This document shows positions 1-8,102 of a DNA stretch of 64,000 nucleotides, piece after piece. This stretch comes from Galactobacter sp052108535 (lineage in GTDB: Bacteria > Actinomycetota > Actinomycetes > Actinomycetales > Micrococcaceae). The DNA lies in NCBI GenBank assembly GCA_052108535.1, contig JBQDZM010000013.1, positions 12,109 to 76,108 of the forward strand. The letters are read 5' to 3'. The notes under the pieces are model-generated. The model was not told where the DNA came from. It worked only from the letters and a program-made list of their open reading frames with translations, and did no database searches. Numbering within the stretch: the first letter of the stretch is position 1; the number at the start of each line of letters is the position of its first letter. The translations under genes and the position numbers were made by a program.

Positions 1-677
1 ACGCCGCCGTCGGCGACGATCCTGGACACCACGTCGTCGGGCACATTGCGCGGGTGATCGCACAAAGCCAGGGCCGCGGAGTGGGACACCATGACCGGCA
101 ACGTGGAGACGTCCAACGCATCCCGCATGGTGGCGGGGGAGACGTGCGCCAGGTCCACGATCATGCCGATCCGGTTCATCTCCGCGACGACGTCGCGGCC
201 AAAGTCCGTGAGACCGTCGTGGCGGGCACTGTCCGTGGCCGAATCGGCCCAGTCGGTGGTCAGCGACCAGGTCAGCGTCATGTAGCGGGCGCCGGCCCGC
301 GCATAGCTGCGCAGCACACCGAGCGAACCACCGATCTGGTCACCGCCCTCGACCCCGATCAGGCTCGCGGTGCGCAGAGACGCCGAGATCCTGCGGACGT
401 CGGCCGCCGTACGGGCACGCCCCAGCCGATCCGGATACGCCTCGATGAAGCGGTTCACCCAGTCGATCTGCTCCAACGTGGCGACGACCTGCTCGGCACC
501 ACGCAATTCCGGGTCGACCCAGACCGACCAGAACTGGCCGCGCACACCGCCCTCCGCCAGCCGCGGAAGATCGGTGTGCAGGGATGGCTGATGGGTGTCC
601 AGACCGTCCACCCGGTAGCCGCGCACTTCGCGGCTATGCCAGGCCAGGTCGTTGTGTCCGTCGAGGACGGGGATCAT
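1..677 (-). CDS. Membrane dipeptidase, peptidase family M19 (3' end outside window)
   Basis: Zinc dipeptidase of the renal dipeptidase type, expected to hydrolyse dipeptides; many family members accept a D-residue at the C-terminal position. The start is the ATG at 677, preceded by a good RBS (AGGAGAG, 5 nt away). The N-terminus MIPVLDGHNDLAW carries the HxD zinc-binding pair. Further in are a Gly-Val-Glu-Gly-Gly segment with the bridging Glu, and a VDLAHVSPATMRDAL stretch followed by PVMVSHS, both typical of the family. About 225 residues are visible; the C-terminal part lies beyond base 1. It is last in a leftward operon with acyltransferase, racemase and aminotransferase genes, which suggests a role in cleaving peptides that contain D-amino acids. 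No signal peptide is seen, so it should be cytoplasmic. Confidence 0.9.
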   Translation of the reverse strand, partial: MIPVLDGHNDLAWHSREVRGYRVDGLDTHQPSLHTDLPRLAEGGVRGQFWSVWVDPELRGAEQVVATLEQIDWVNRFIEAYPDRLGRARTAADVRRISASLRTASLIGVEGGDQIGGSLGVLRSYARAGARYMTLTWSLTTDWADSATDSARHDGLTDFGRDVVAEMNRIGMIVDLAHVSPATMRDALDVSTLPVMVSHSAALALCDHPRNVPDDVVSRIVADGG

Positions 678-731
678 GTCTCTCCTACGGTGGTGAAGCG
701 GCGGTGCTGAATTGGCGGTGCGGCCCGGGTG

Positions 732-1601
732 CTATTTGGTCCGGGCGTCCAGGCCCGCGTTGAGCTCGTTGGATAGCGCGTGGTCCACCGGGAAGTCCTT
801 CCCGTCCAGCGTGCGGACGGGAGCCGCGCCCCGGGTCGAGGAACACAGCCACAGGGCGTCAGCGGAGTCCAGGTCGGACGGGTGCAGTTCACGCACCTCG
901 GTCTTCTCCCCGCGAGCTTCGAGGAGCTCGAACACGTCCCACATGGTGGTGCCGGGCAGGATGCCCAGCGTGGTGGGCGGGGTGACGTACACGCCGTCGA
1001 TGCGGGCGATCACGGTGGAACTGGGTCCCTCGAGCACGTAGTCGTCGGACGAGAGGTACAGAACGTCATCCGCTCCACGACGTGCCGCTTCACGCAGCGA
1101 GGCCTTGTTGATGGCGTAGGCCAAGGACTTGGCGCCCTGCAGCAGCCACGGGGACGTCTCCGCAACATCATGTTTGTAGCCGCGGTCCAGGCTGACCACC
1201 GAGATGCCCTCGGCCCGGGGCGCCGCCGGGTCGTCGGCCTTGAAGGCCAACGCCCAGGCGGTGGGGACACCGGAACCCTCCACGCCGCGGGTCAACACCG
1301 TCTTGATCGCTGCCGCACCCTCCACGTCCGCCAGCGCGGCCGCAGCCACCTCAACCGCATGCAACCACTGGCCACGGTCGGGGACCTCGAGATCCAACAT
1401 GGCTGCGGAACGATCGAAGCGGTCCAGGTGTGCCACCACGGCCTGCGGCACGCCCTTCAGGACGGAGATGGTTTCAAAGATGCCGTCTCCGCGAGTGACC
1501 CCCAGATCATCGGCCCGCACCACGGCGGTGGTCGGGTCAAGGCGCACCGGCTCGGAGGCGGGGTCGGTGGTGTCCAACATGAACAGGTGCAACGGCTGCA
1601 T
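732..1601 (-). CDS. Class IV (fold-type IV) PLP aminotransferase / aminodeoxychorismate lyase-like
   Basis: 289-residue fold-type IV PLP enzyme. The RADDLGVTRGDGIFETI segment near the N-terminus and the HLDRF motif are family hallmarks. The catalytic Lys is in GAKSLAYAINKASLREA (about residue 158), and VLEGPSSTVIARI is the cofactor phosphate-binding region. The C-terminal ALWLCSSTRGAAPVRTLDG pattern is common in actinobacterial proteins annotated as 4-amino-4-deoxychorismate lyase (PabC). D-amino-acid transaminases belong to the same fold type. Because this gene sits 58 nt after the racemase gene and just before an M19 dipeptidase, a transaminase acting on D-amino acids is a plausible alternative. 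Sequence alone does not separate the two. The RBS is weak. Confidence 0.85.
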   Translation of the reverse strand: MQPLHLFMLDTTDPASEPVRLDPTTAVVRADDLGVTRGDGIFETISVLKGVPQAVVAHLDRFDRSAAMLDLEVPDRGQWLHAVEVAAAALADVEGAAAIKTVLTRGVEGSGVPTAWALAFKADDPAAPRAEGISVVSLDRGYKHDVAETSPWLLQGAKSLAYAINKASLREAARRGADDVLYLSSDDYVLEGPSSTVIARIDGVYVTPPTTLGILPGTTMWDVFELLEARGEKTEVRELHPSDLDSADALWLCSSTRGAAPVRTLDGKDFPVDHALSNELNAGLDARTK

Positions 1602-1659
1602 GGTTTTGATCAGCGCTTTCTTGGGCGAAGGGATGGGGCGGAACTGAGGGTGAGCGGGC

Positions 1660-2775
1660 TCAGGCGGTGACGTCCAAGGTCCGGCCCACGTTGGCCTGGA
1701 TCAGATCCAGATCCACGTCGTGGCCCAGACCCGCCACGGTGGGGACGGTGACCACGCCGTCATCCGCGATCACCGGGGGGACGATCACATCGTGAGCGTA
1801 GTACTTGTCGGAGCCGGACACGTCGGAGGGCAGCGTGAAACCAGGCAGGGAGGACAGCGCCACGTTGGCCGCGCGGCCCACTCCGAACTCGTGCATGCCA
1901 CCGCACCACACCGGGATCCCGTGCTCCTGCGCCAGGTCGTGTGCCGCGCGGGCGTTGCTCAACCCACCCATGCGAGAGACCTTGATGTTGAGCACTCGGC
2001 CAGCGTCGAGGCCGATCATGGTGCGCAGATCCGCGAGGTCCACGACCGACTCGTCCAGGCAGACCGGCGTCTCGATCTTGGACTGCAGGCGGGCGTGAGC
2101 CAAGAAGTCACGCGGGGCGTAGGGCTGCTCGATCATGGTCAGCCCGTAGCCGTCCAGCGCGGTGAACACGTCGAGAGATTCCTGCGTGCCCGGGTAGGCG
2201 CCGTTGGCGTCCACATGCACATCGAGGTCGGGGTGGGCGGCGCGGACCGCGCGCACGGGCTCCACATCCCACCCCGGTGCGATCTTCAGCTTCACCCGCG
2301 GGTAACCGTGGTCAAGCTGCAACTGCACCTGGGTCAGGAGCTCGTCGATGCTGGGTTCGATGCCTAAGGAGACACCGGCCACGACCGTGTCCCGGGTGCC
2401 ACCCAGCGCCTTGGAGAGCGACTGGCCGGTGGCCTGCGCGTGCAGATCCCACCCCGCACCAGCGAAACCGGCCTTGGCGAACTCGTGTCCGCGAACCTTG
2501 GCCCAGGCCGATTCCAATTCCTCCGGGGTCTCCCACTGGGCGCCGAGCGCGCGGGGGACCAGGTACTTCTGCGCGACCAGCCACGCGGTGTCATTGGTCT
2601 CCGAGCAGTAGAACGGGTCGGACGGGGAGGCGATCTCGCCCCAACCGGTGCGGCCGTCCGCGTCCGTGGCCTCCACCAGCAGGTGGGTCAGGCCGGACTT
2701 GCGGTGCGAGCTGGTCTGGAAGCTGTGGACCAGAGGCAGGGACACCTCGAAGAGCCTTAGGCGGGTGATCTGCAT
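1660..2775 (-). CDS. N-acylamino-acid racemase / o-succinylbenzoate synthase (enolase superfamily)
   Basis: 371-residue muconate-lactonizing-type enolase-superfamily protein. All catalytic residues can be read: Lys162 and Lys164 (KLK on the second strand), metal ligands Asp189, Glu216 and Asp241 (LDES), and the opposite base Lys265 (NIKVSRMGG). The C-terminal GGMHEFGVGRAANVALSSL and PSDVS segments fit the OSBS/NSAR subfamily rather than Ala-Glu dipeptide epimerases. The start is the ATG at 2775 (RBS AAGGAGA); longer in-frame starts run into the upstream gene. No other menaquinone gene is nearby. A COG3375-type acyltransferase (same operon) and an M20 deacylase (divergent) are, which favours N-acylamino-acid racemase over menC. 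Gerlt and co-workers described this trio as a D- to L-amino-acid conversion route. Confidence 0.88.
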   Translation of the reverse strand: MQITRLRLFEVSLPLVHSFQTSSHRKSGLTHLLVEATDADGRTGWGEIASPSDPFYCSETNDTAWLVAQKYLVPRALGAQWETPEELESAWAKVRGHEFAKAGFAGAGWDLHAQATGQSLSKALGGTRDTVVAGVSLGIEPSIDELLTQVQLQLDHGYPRVKLKIAPGWDVEPVRAVRAAHPDLDVHVDANGAYPGTQESLDVFTALDGYGLTMIEQPYAPRDFLAHARLQSKIETPVCLDESVVDLADLRTMIGLDAGRVLNIKVSRMGGLSNARAAHDLAQEHGIPVWCGGMHEFGVGRAANVALSSLPGFTLPSDVSGSDKYYAHDVIVPPVIADDGVVTVPTVAGLGHDVDLDLIQANVGRTLDVTA

Positions 2776-2828
2776 GTTGTCTCCTTGAAGGACGGGGATG
2801 AGTTCTATGCCATGCGGCGGTGCCCGCC

Positions 2829-3554
2829 TTAGGCGGGTGCGCTGAGCCCGGTCGGTTCGTCGGCGTCGGTCGGAACGCCGGAGTCGCTGGGGTCGGTCGG
2901 ATCGCTCGGGTCGTAGAGATCCAGCGCCCGCGCCAGTTCGTCGCGGTCGGCCAGGCGGCGCCTGGCGCCCTTGGCTGACGACGAGGTGAGTGCGGAAAGC
3001 AGGTGGCACACGGCCGCCACAGCCGTGGGGGAGTCGGCGTAGGAGGCCGAGCCGGTGTGCACCGTGAGCAGCGCGTCCGCCGAGGCGGCCAAGGGGGCGT
3101 CGACACTGTCAGTGACCACCACCAACTGCCCACCGGCCTGCTTGAAGAGTTGCCCCAACCTGAGCGACTCGCGACGATAACGGCGCAGGGAGAAGACCAC
3201 TAGCACATCGGAGGCCCTGACATCCGTGAGGACGGTCAGCCCGGAGAGCGCACGTCCGTCGACGAGGAACACATTGGACAGCGTCGCCGACAGGTCGGAG
3301 TTCAAAAGTCCCGCGTAGATCGCCGATTTACCCTCACCGGCGATGAACTTGCGGCGCGCTCCCACAATCAGTGCGGCCGCCTTGGCCGCCGCGCCCGTTC
3401 GCTGCAATTCCGAGAACGTGGTGGTCAGCGACTGCGACTCCGCAGCGATGATCTGAGCCTGCACGGTGGCCGCGGAGACGGAGGCCTTGAAGCGCTCGCC
3501 GAAGCGGTCGTTGGGAGAGGAGAGGGAGCGGTCGTGGTCGGCTGAACTGTTCAC
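2829..3554 (-). CDS. SIS-domain protein, RpiR/MurR-like but without the HTH domain
   Basis: 241 residues with a sugar-isomerase (SIS) fold at about residues 60-190: a FIAGEGKSA phosphosugar loop, SDVLVVFSLRRYRRES, then GGQLVVVTDS. This is the ligand-binding half of RpiR/MurR regulators. The N-terminal ~60 residues do not resemble the roughly 77-residue HTH_6 domain of true RpiR proteins, so direct DNA binding is doubtful. The C-terminal tail is rich in Asp, Ser, Pro and Thr. The ATG overlaps the stop of the GNAT gene (ATGA), so the two are probably translationally coupled. It may sense an amino-sugar or sugar phosphate, or act with a partner. Function is not established. Confidence 0.8.
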   Translation of the reverse strand: MNSSADHDRSLSSPNDRFGERFKASVSAATVQAQIIAAESQSLTTTFSELQRTGAAAKAAALIVGARRKFIAGEGKSAIYAGLLNSDLSATLSNVFLVDGRALSGLTVLTDVRASDVLVVFSLRRYRRESLRLGQLFKQAGGQLVVVTDSVDAPLAASADALLTVHTGSASYADSPTAVAAVCHLLSALTSSSAKGARRRLADRDELARALDLYDPSDPTDPSDSGVPTDADEPTGLSAPA

Positions 3555-4453
3555 GCGGACCCCTGCTGGTGTGATGGCACGGCTTGCGGTGAAGGCACAG
3601 TTGGCGGTGATGGCACGGCAAGGTACGCGGAGGTGCCAGGGAGGCTGCGCTGGCAGGCCACGAGGCGGTGCCGCGATTCCAAGAGCTCGGTTAGTGTGTC
3701 CCGCAACCGCTGCCTGGTTTCCGGGTAGGAGGCCGCATCGCGGCCTGCCACGGCGGAGTCCGGTAGGGCAATCCAGGTGGCGTCGCCGCCGTCGGGCAGG
3801 GAACCAGGACTGGTCACCGCGCGTCCCCAGGAAGCCTCATCGAGGTCAGGGGCGGGTAGGGCCCTAAGGCGTTCGTAGGGATCCGGGGCGCCCGAGAGAT
3901 CCCATTCGACCAGAATCCGGTCGGTGCCGGGCCTGCCGTAGTAGTCGTGGATGTAGTGCAGGCCGTCGGCCCGGAGCGAGGAGAAGTTGAAGTGGGCGTT
4001 GCGGGCCAGGAGCGGGTCGAAGGTCCACCGCATGCTCTGGTGTCCCCAACTCTTGGCGACCTCCGCCTGCGCCGTTTTGATCCGGCGCCCCAAGCCTTGG
4101 CCTTGATAGGCGGGGTCCACCACGGCGGCCTGAGAATAGTGGAAGATGCGTCCGGTGGCGGAGGTCCCGGTGAAGCCGTAGGCGAAGGCCACCAGCTGGG
4201 GGCCGTCGTAGACGCCCACCGCGGAGCCGCCGTTGCGGACCATGGCGCCGAGGAGGTTGGCGTTGAGACCCAGATGCCTGGCGTTGTAGCCAAAGACTCT
4301 GGAATAGAGCTCGTCAGCAGCGACGAATTGGTCAAAACTGGAGACGGGTTCCACACGCAGACCGTCGTCGGTCTGTGTCACATCCGAGGTTCCCTGTGCA
4401 GCACGAGCGTGGGCTGCTGCGTCGGAGGATCCGGCGAGGGCGCTAGAAGCCAT
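3551..4453 (-). CDS. GNAT N-acyltransferase, COG3375 type (candidate D-amino-acid N-succinyltransferase)
   Basis: 300-residue GNAT protein. The acyl-CoA loop is visible as VVDPAYQGQGLGRRIKTAQ, followed by SMRWTFDPLLARNAHFNF, the signature of COG3375. Genes of this group sit beside N-succinylamino-acid racemase genes in several bacteria. There, published work assigns them to N-succinylation of D-amino acids, the first step of the D-to-L conversion. Two starts are possible. The ATG at 4453 (MASSALAG) has AGGAAA about 10 nt upstream and is preferred; an in-frame ATG at 4510 would extend into the palindromic control region. It is first in the leftward operon and ends in an ATGA overlap with the SIS gene. 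Confidence 0.85.
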   Translation of the reverse strand: MASSALAGSSDAAAHARAAQGTSDVTQTDDGLRVEPVSSFDQFVAADELYSRVFGYNARHLGLNANLLGAMVRNGGSAVGVYDGPQLVAFAYGFTGTSATGRIFHYSQAAVVDPAYQGQGLGRRIKTAQAEVAKSWGHQSMRWTFDPLLARNAHFNFSSLRADGLHYIHDYYGRPGTDRILVEWDLSGAPDPYERLRALPAPDLDEASWGRAVTSPGSLPDGGDATWIALPDSAVAGRDAASYPETRQRLRDTLTELLESRHRLVACQRSLPGTSAYLAVPSPPTVPSPQAVPSHQQGSA

Positions 4454-4500
4454 CAAGATACGTTTCCTAAAACGATGGAGTGGGAGACGCGGAAGGTACA

Positions 4501-4546
4501 TCTGACGCAATGATAGGCGGATCTTGAGTCCGCCTCAAGCGTCAGA
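4501..4546. promoter_or_regulatory. Nested inverted repeat between divergent operons (candidate operator)
   Basis: Outer arms TCTGACGC (4501-4508) and GCGTCAGA (4539-4546) are perfect complements. Inside them GGCGGA (4516-4521) and TCCGCC (4529-4534) form a second perfect pair. The element lies in the 153-bp gap between the GNAT and M20 genes, well placed to control both. The binding protein is unknown. Confidence 0.5.
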
Positions 4547-4606
4547 TATGTTTCGTAAGAACAGCATCAATGTGAAGTATCGAAGCAAAGGACGCAGGCG
4601 ACGACC

Positions 4607-5797
4607 ATGACCAACGGGCAGCAACACGAGGTCAGTGAGCGGTCTGATCAAGCACAGTCCCTCGACCAGGGCATGTCCGCAGGGCTCGGGTGGAGTGTGC
4701 TACACCGCCTTCAGACGCTGGTGGAGTTGGAGACACCCTCCCGCGACGTCGAGGCATCGGAAGTCATCACGCGGCTCCTTGGCTCCTGGTGGGAGCAGAT
4801 CGGCGCGCAGGTCGAGGTGGTCCCGACCCAGTTTGGTCACAATCTGTTGGTGAACGTTCCGGGCGTGGGGGACCCGGTGCTCCTCGTGGGTCATTCAGAC
4901 ACGGTGTGGCCCGTGGGCGCGCTGACCGGGGACGTGCCATGGAGCATCGATGGCGACATCCTGCGCGGACCTGGCGCCTATGACATGAAGTCCGGGCTGG
5001 TCATCATGCTGGCCGTGGCGACTCGACTGCAGCAGCTCAGGGAAGAGGGTGGAGAGCATCGAGCCATTCGCGTTGTGGTGGTCTGCGACGAAGAGATCGG
5101 TTCCCCCAGCACCGCTGAGCTGATGCGGCGCGCGGCGGACGGCGTCAGCGCGGTCCTCGGCTTCGAGTCGCCGCACCCGGACGCCGCTCTCAAGGTGGGG
5201 CGTCGGGGGTCCACCCGGGTTCGTCTCGCCGTGACCGGCCGGGCCGCGCACGCCGCCCTGGACCCGGAGTCGGGGATCTCTGCCATCGACGAGCTCGTGG
5301 ATCAGCTCGTGAGGGTGCGGGGCATCGTTGCCGACCCTGCGCTGCAGACCGAGGTGCTGTGCAATATCGGTACCGTGTCCGGCGGCGGGCGGGCCAACGT
5401 GGTCCCCGCCCATGCCGAGGCGGAGATCGGGCTGCGTTTCCTGGATACTCCCACCGAGACCGCCGTTCTGGACGGGTTGAAGGCCCTGACACCCCTGCGG
5501 GACGGCGCCGAGCTGGAGGTCGAGATCCTCTCGTCGCGTCCGGCCTGGGCCCCCAGCGGAGCGGATGCGGCCCTGTTTGAGGACCTGCGCGCGGCCGCGG
5601 AGGCCGTGGGGCAGCAGCTGGAGGGGCGACCTGCCGCCGGGGCGGGCGACACCAACCTGCTGGGCTCCCTCGGATTCCCTACCGCAGACGGATTGGGTCC
5701 TTCAGGGGGAGGGGCACATGCCGTGTCCGAGCACCTCAGCGTCACGTCCTTGGCCGAACGGATCGACCTGCTGGAGAGCTACTTGACCTTGCGCTGA
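4607..5797 (+). CDS. M20-family metallopeptidase / N-acyl-amino-acid deacylase
   Basis: 396-residue cytoplasmic di-zinc hydrolase of the ArgE/DapE/CPG2 group. His96 and Asp98 lie in GHSDTVWPVG, the bridging Asp126 in GPGAYDMKSG, and the catalytic/metal Glu pair in DEE at 161-163. The lid domain starts near RRGSTRVRLAVTGRAAHAALDPE, and a GAGDTNLLG and a GGGAHAVSEH motif close the active site. It diverges from the GNAT-racemase operon. In the D-to-L pathway described for other bacteria the third enzyme is an M20 desuccinylase acting on the N-succinyl-L-amino acid, which fits this position. A glutamate carboxypeptidase or general aminoacyl peptidase role cannot be excluded. Confidence 0.88.
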   Translation: MTNGQQHEVSERSDQAQSLDQGMSAGLGWSVLHRLQTLVELETPSRDVEASEVITRLLGSWWEQIGAQVEVVPTQFGHNLLVNVPGVGDPVLLVGHSDTVWPVGALTGDVPWSIDGDILRGPGAYDMKSGLVIMLAVATRLQQLREEGGEHRAIRVVVVCDEEIGSPSTAELMRRAADGVSAVLGFESPHPDAALKVGRRGSTRVRLAVTGRAAHAALDPESGISAIDELVDQLVRVRGIVADPALQTEVLCNIGTVSGGGRANVVPAHAEAEIGLRFLDTPTETAVLDGLKALTPLRDGAELEVEILSSRPAWAPSGADAALFEDLRAAAEAVGQQLEGRPAAGAGDTNLLGSLGFPTADGLGPSGGGAHAVSEHLSVTSLAERIDLLESYLTLR

Positions 5798-6145
5798 CCC
5801 GATTCGGATTCATATCCGATACGCATCAGCCGAGTAATGGAACGGTAGTACGTCGTTTATGTGGTCGCCGGGCAGCGGTGTGGCGGCCTGGAGTGACGCT
5901 CAAAACCCGTGTGATCGTGCGGATTCTTGGGAGCTTTTCCCGATCGATGATGGCGGCTATCACTCGAAGCAGGGCTGGCTCGGAACGTTTCGAGGTCGTA
6001 AAATACGCGTCGTATACGGTGCGTAAACATTGCACTTGTTGTCGCGATGATGTGAAATCGACCTCAGCGATTCGGCACCCACCGATTCGGCTCTGCCCGG
6101 CTCCGGCCCTGGCGGGGTGAGGTCATCAACCCCTAAGGAACTCGC
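5798..6145. promoter_or_regulatory. 348-nt intergenic region upstream of the peptide transporter operon
   Basis: No supported gene. A short hairpin, TCGGAT-TTCA-ATCCGA (about 5804-5819), follows the M20 stop but has no T-run, so it is a weak terminator at best. ATACG-CGT-CGTAT (6003-6015) is a small dyad of the size expected for an operator. AAGGA about 8 nt before the ATG at 6146 is the RBS of the substrate-binding protein. Confidence 0.4.
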
Positions 6146-8098
6146 ATGCGTCACCGTTCACGTCCGCCGCGCCTGGCGGCCAAGGCAGTCGCGGCCATGG
6201 CCGTACTGGCCGTCGGCACCTTTGCAGCCGCACCAGCGCAGGCCGCTCCAGCAGCCGCGTCCGTCAACGCCAGCGTGTTGCCTGCGGCCAACGGCGACGA
6301 CACCACGATGCGGATCGCGACATCCGGCTTTGTGGACTCGTTCAACCCCTTCACCTCGATCTACCTCACCCCCACCAACCTGCTGAAGTACATGTACGAG
6401 AACTTGGTGCAGAACGACCAGAAGGATGGTTCCCCCACCAAGGGTCTGGCAGATGACTGGGAGGTCAAGGACGACGGGAAGACGTGGGAGTTCACCCTCC
6501 AGGACGACCTCAAGTGGTCAGACGGGGAGCCCATTACGTCAGCTGACGTGAAGTGGACCTACGACCAGATGCTCAGCAACACGGATATGGGCGAAGCCAA
6601 CGGCAACCTGGTCAGCAATCTCGACTCCGTCGAGACACCGGATGAGTCGACCGTGGTCATGAAGATGAAGAGCGCTCAGGCTCCCAACCCGGGTGTGACG
6701 ATCCCCGTGGTGCCCAAGCACATCTGGGAGAAGTACGACGACCCGGCCAAGGCACCCAACGAGGAGAAGGTGGTTGGATCCGGTCCGTACACACTGGAGT
6801 CCTACAAGGCCAACCAGTTCATCAAGCTGAAGGCCAACCCGAACTTCTGGCGCGGTGAACCCAAGATCAAGAACTTGGACTACGTCTACTACACCAACGC
6901 GGACGCTCAAGTGCAGGCGTTGCGCTCTGGCGAAGTGGACCTGGTGATGGGTCTGAGCCCCACCCAGTACGACGCCATCGAAGGAACGGAGGGGATCAGC
7001 CTCAACGCCGGTATGGGCAGGCGCTACATGTCCCTGAGTATCAACGTGGGCATGGAGACCCGCGACGGCAAGGCCTTCGGCAGCGGTAACCCCGCGCTGA
7101 AGGACGTTGAGGTCCGTCAAGCCCTGCGTCAGGGCGTGGACACCGAGACGCTGGTGGAGAAGGTGCTGGACGGTAAGGGCAGCACAGCCGCCTCCTTCAT
7201 CCCGAACTCCTTCCCCAAGTGGGCGTTGAAGTCAGACAACCAAGCCGTCAAGGACCTGTCCTACGACCCCGATGCAGCCAAGAAGAAGCTGGACGCGGCC
7301 GGCTGGAAGGCAGGGTCCAACGGGATTCGCGAGAAGGACGGCAAGAAGCTGTCCCTGACGCTGCTGCTTGATGCCGACGACCCGTTCCAGCAGTCCGCCT
7401 CCGACTACCTGGTCCCGTGGTTCAAGAGCATCGGCGTGGAACTGAAGCCGCAGTCCACCGACTCCGACACCATGTCTGACAAGGCAATCAAGGGCGACTA
7501 CGACATCTACTTCACCGGCTGGAGCACGGATTCCGACCCGGAATACCAGCTCTCCATCAACACCTGCGCCAACCGCGCCACCAGGACAGACGGCACGGGT
7601 GGAACCAGCCAGGACGGCTACTGCTCCGAGGAGTTCGACAAGCTCTACGCCGAGCAGCGTGCGGCCCTCGACGAGAGTGAGCGCGAGGAGATCGTCCAGA
7701 AGATGCTGGCCCTCAACTACACCGATACCCCGCAGATCGTGCTGTGGAACGCGGATTCTCTTGAGGGTTACCGTTCGGATCGTTTCCAGAACTTCGCCAC
7801 GCAGCCGGCCAAGGACGGTGTCATCACCAACCAGACCAGCTACTGGGCTTTCCTGACGGGCCAGCCTGCCGACGGCAGCGAGGACCGCACCGGCACCATC
7901 GAACTGACCGGGAAGCTCTCCGAGCTCGACTCCGGCCAGGGAACCGGAGCCACCACGGCCGCCCCCTCGAACTCCGGGGATGGGACGAGCTCGGGTCGTT
8001 CCACGCTAATCCTGGTCGGTGAGGGCATCATCATCGTGCTGTTGCTCGTGAACATCGTCATGACCTCGCGTCGCCGGAACAGCGACAACATCGAGTGA
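6146..8098 (+). CDS. Peptide ABC transporter substrate-binding protein with C-terminal membrane anchor
   Basis: 650-residue family 5 (DppA/OppA type) binding protein. It has a Sec signal peptide (MRHRSRPPRLAAKAVAAMAV, then an Ala-rich core with an AxA site near residue 33) and no lipobox Cys. The mature part starts with TMRIATSGFVDSFNPF and contains GLADDWEVKDDGKTWEFTL, VVGSGPYTLESYK and DYDIYFTGWSTDSDPEY, all usual in this family. Unusually, the C-terminus is a Gly/Ser/Thr-rich linker, a hydrophobic segment at about 617-640 (ILVGEGIIIVLLLVNIVM) and a basic tail (SRRRN). It is therefore probably tethered by a C-terminal transmembrane helix instead of an N-terminal lipid. It heads the transporter operon. 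Confidence 0.9.
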   Translation: MRHRSRPPRLAAKAVAAMAVLAVGTFAAAPAQAAPAAASVNASVLPAANGDDTTMRIATSGFVDSFNPFTSIYLTPTNLLKYMYENLVQNDQKDGSPTKGLADDWEVKDDGKTWEFTLQDDLKWSDGEPITSADVKWTYDQMLSNTDMGEANGNLVSNLDSVETPDESTVVMKMKSAQAPNPGVTIPVVPKHIWEKYDDPAKAPNEEKVVGSGPYTLESYKANQFIKLKANPNFWRGEPKIKNLDYVYYTNADAQVQALRSGEVDLVMGLSPTQYDAIEGTEGISLNAGMGRRYMSLSINVGMETRDGKAFGSGNPALKDVEVRQALRQGVDTETLVEKVLDGKGSTAASFIPNSFPKWALKSDNQAVKDLSYDPDAAKKKLDAAGWKAGSNGIREKDGKKLSLTLLLDADDPFQQSASDYLVPWFKSIGVELKPQSTDSDTMSDKAIKGDYDIYFTGWSTDSDPEYQLSINTCANRATRTDGTGGTSQDGYCSEEFDKLYAEQRAALDESEREEIVQKMLALNYTDTPQIVLWNADSLEGYRSDRFQNFATQPAKDGVITNQTSYWAFLTGQPADGSEDRTGTIELTGKLSELDSGQGTGATTAAPSNSGDGTSSGRSTLILVGEGIIIVLLLVNIVMTSRRRNSDNIE

Positions 8099-8102
8099 TC
8101 TC

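Noticed and set aside
5804..5819. Hairpin after the M20 gene as a terminator
   Set aside because: Six-bp stem without a T-run; too weak to assert.
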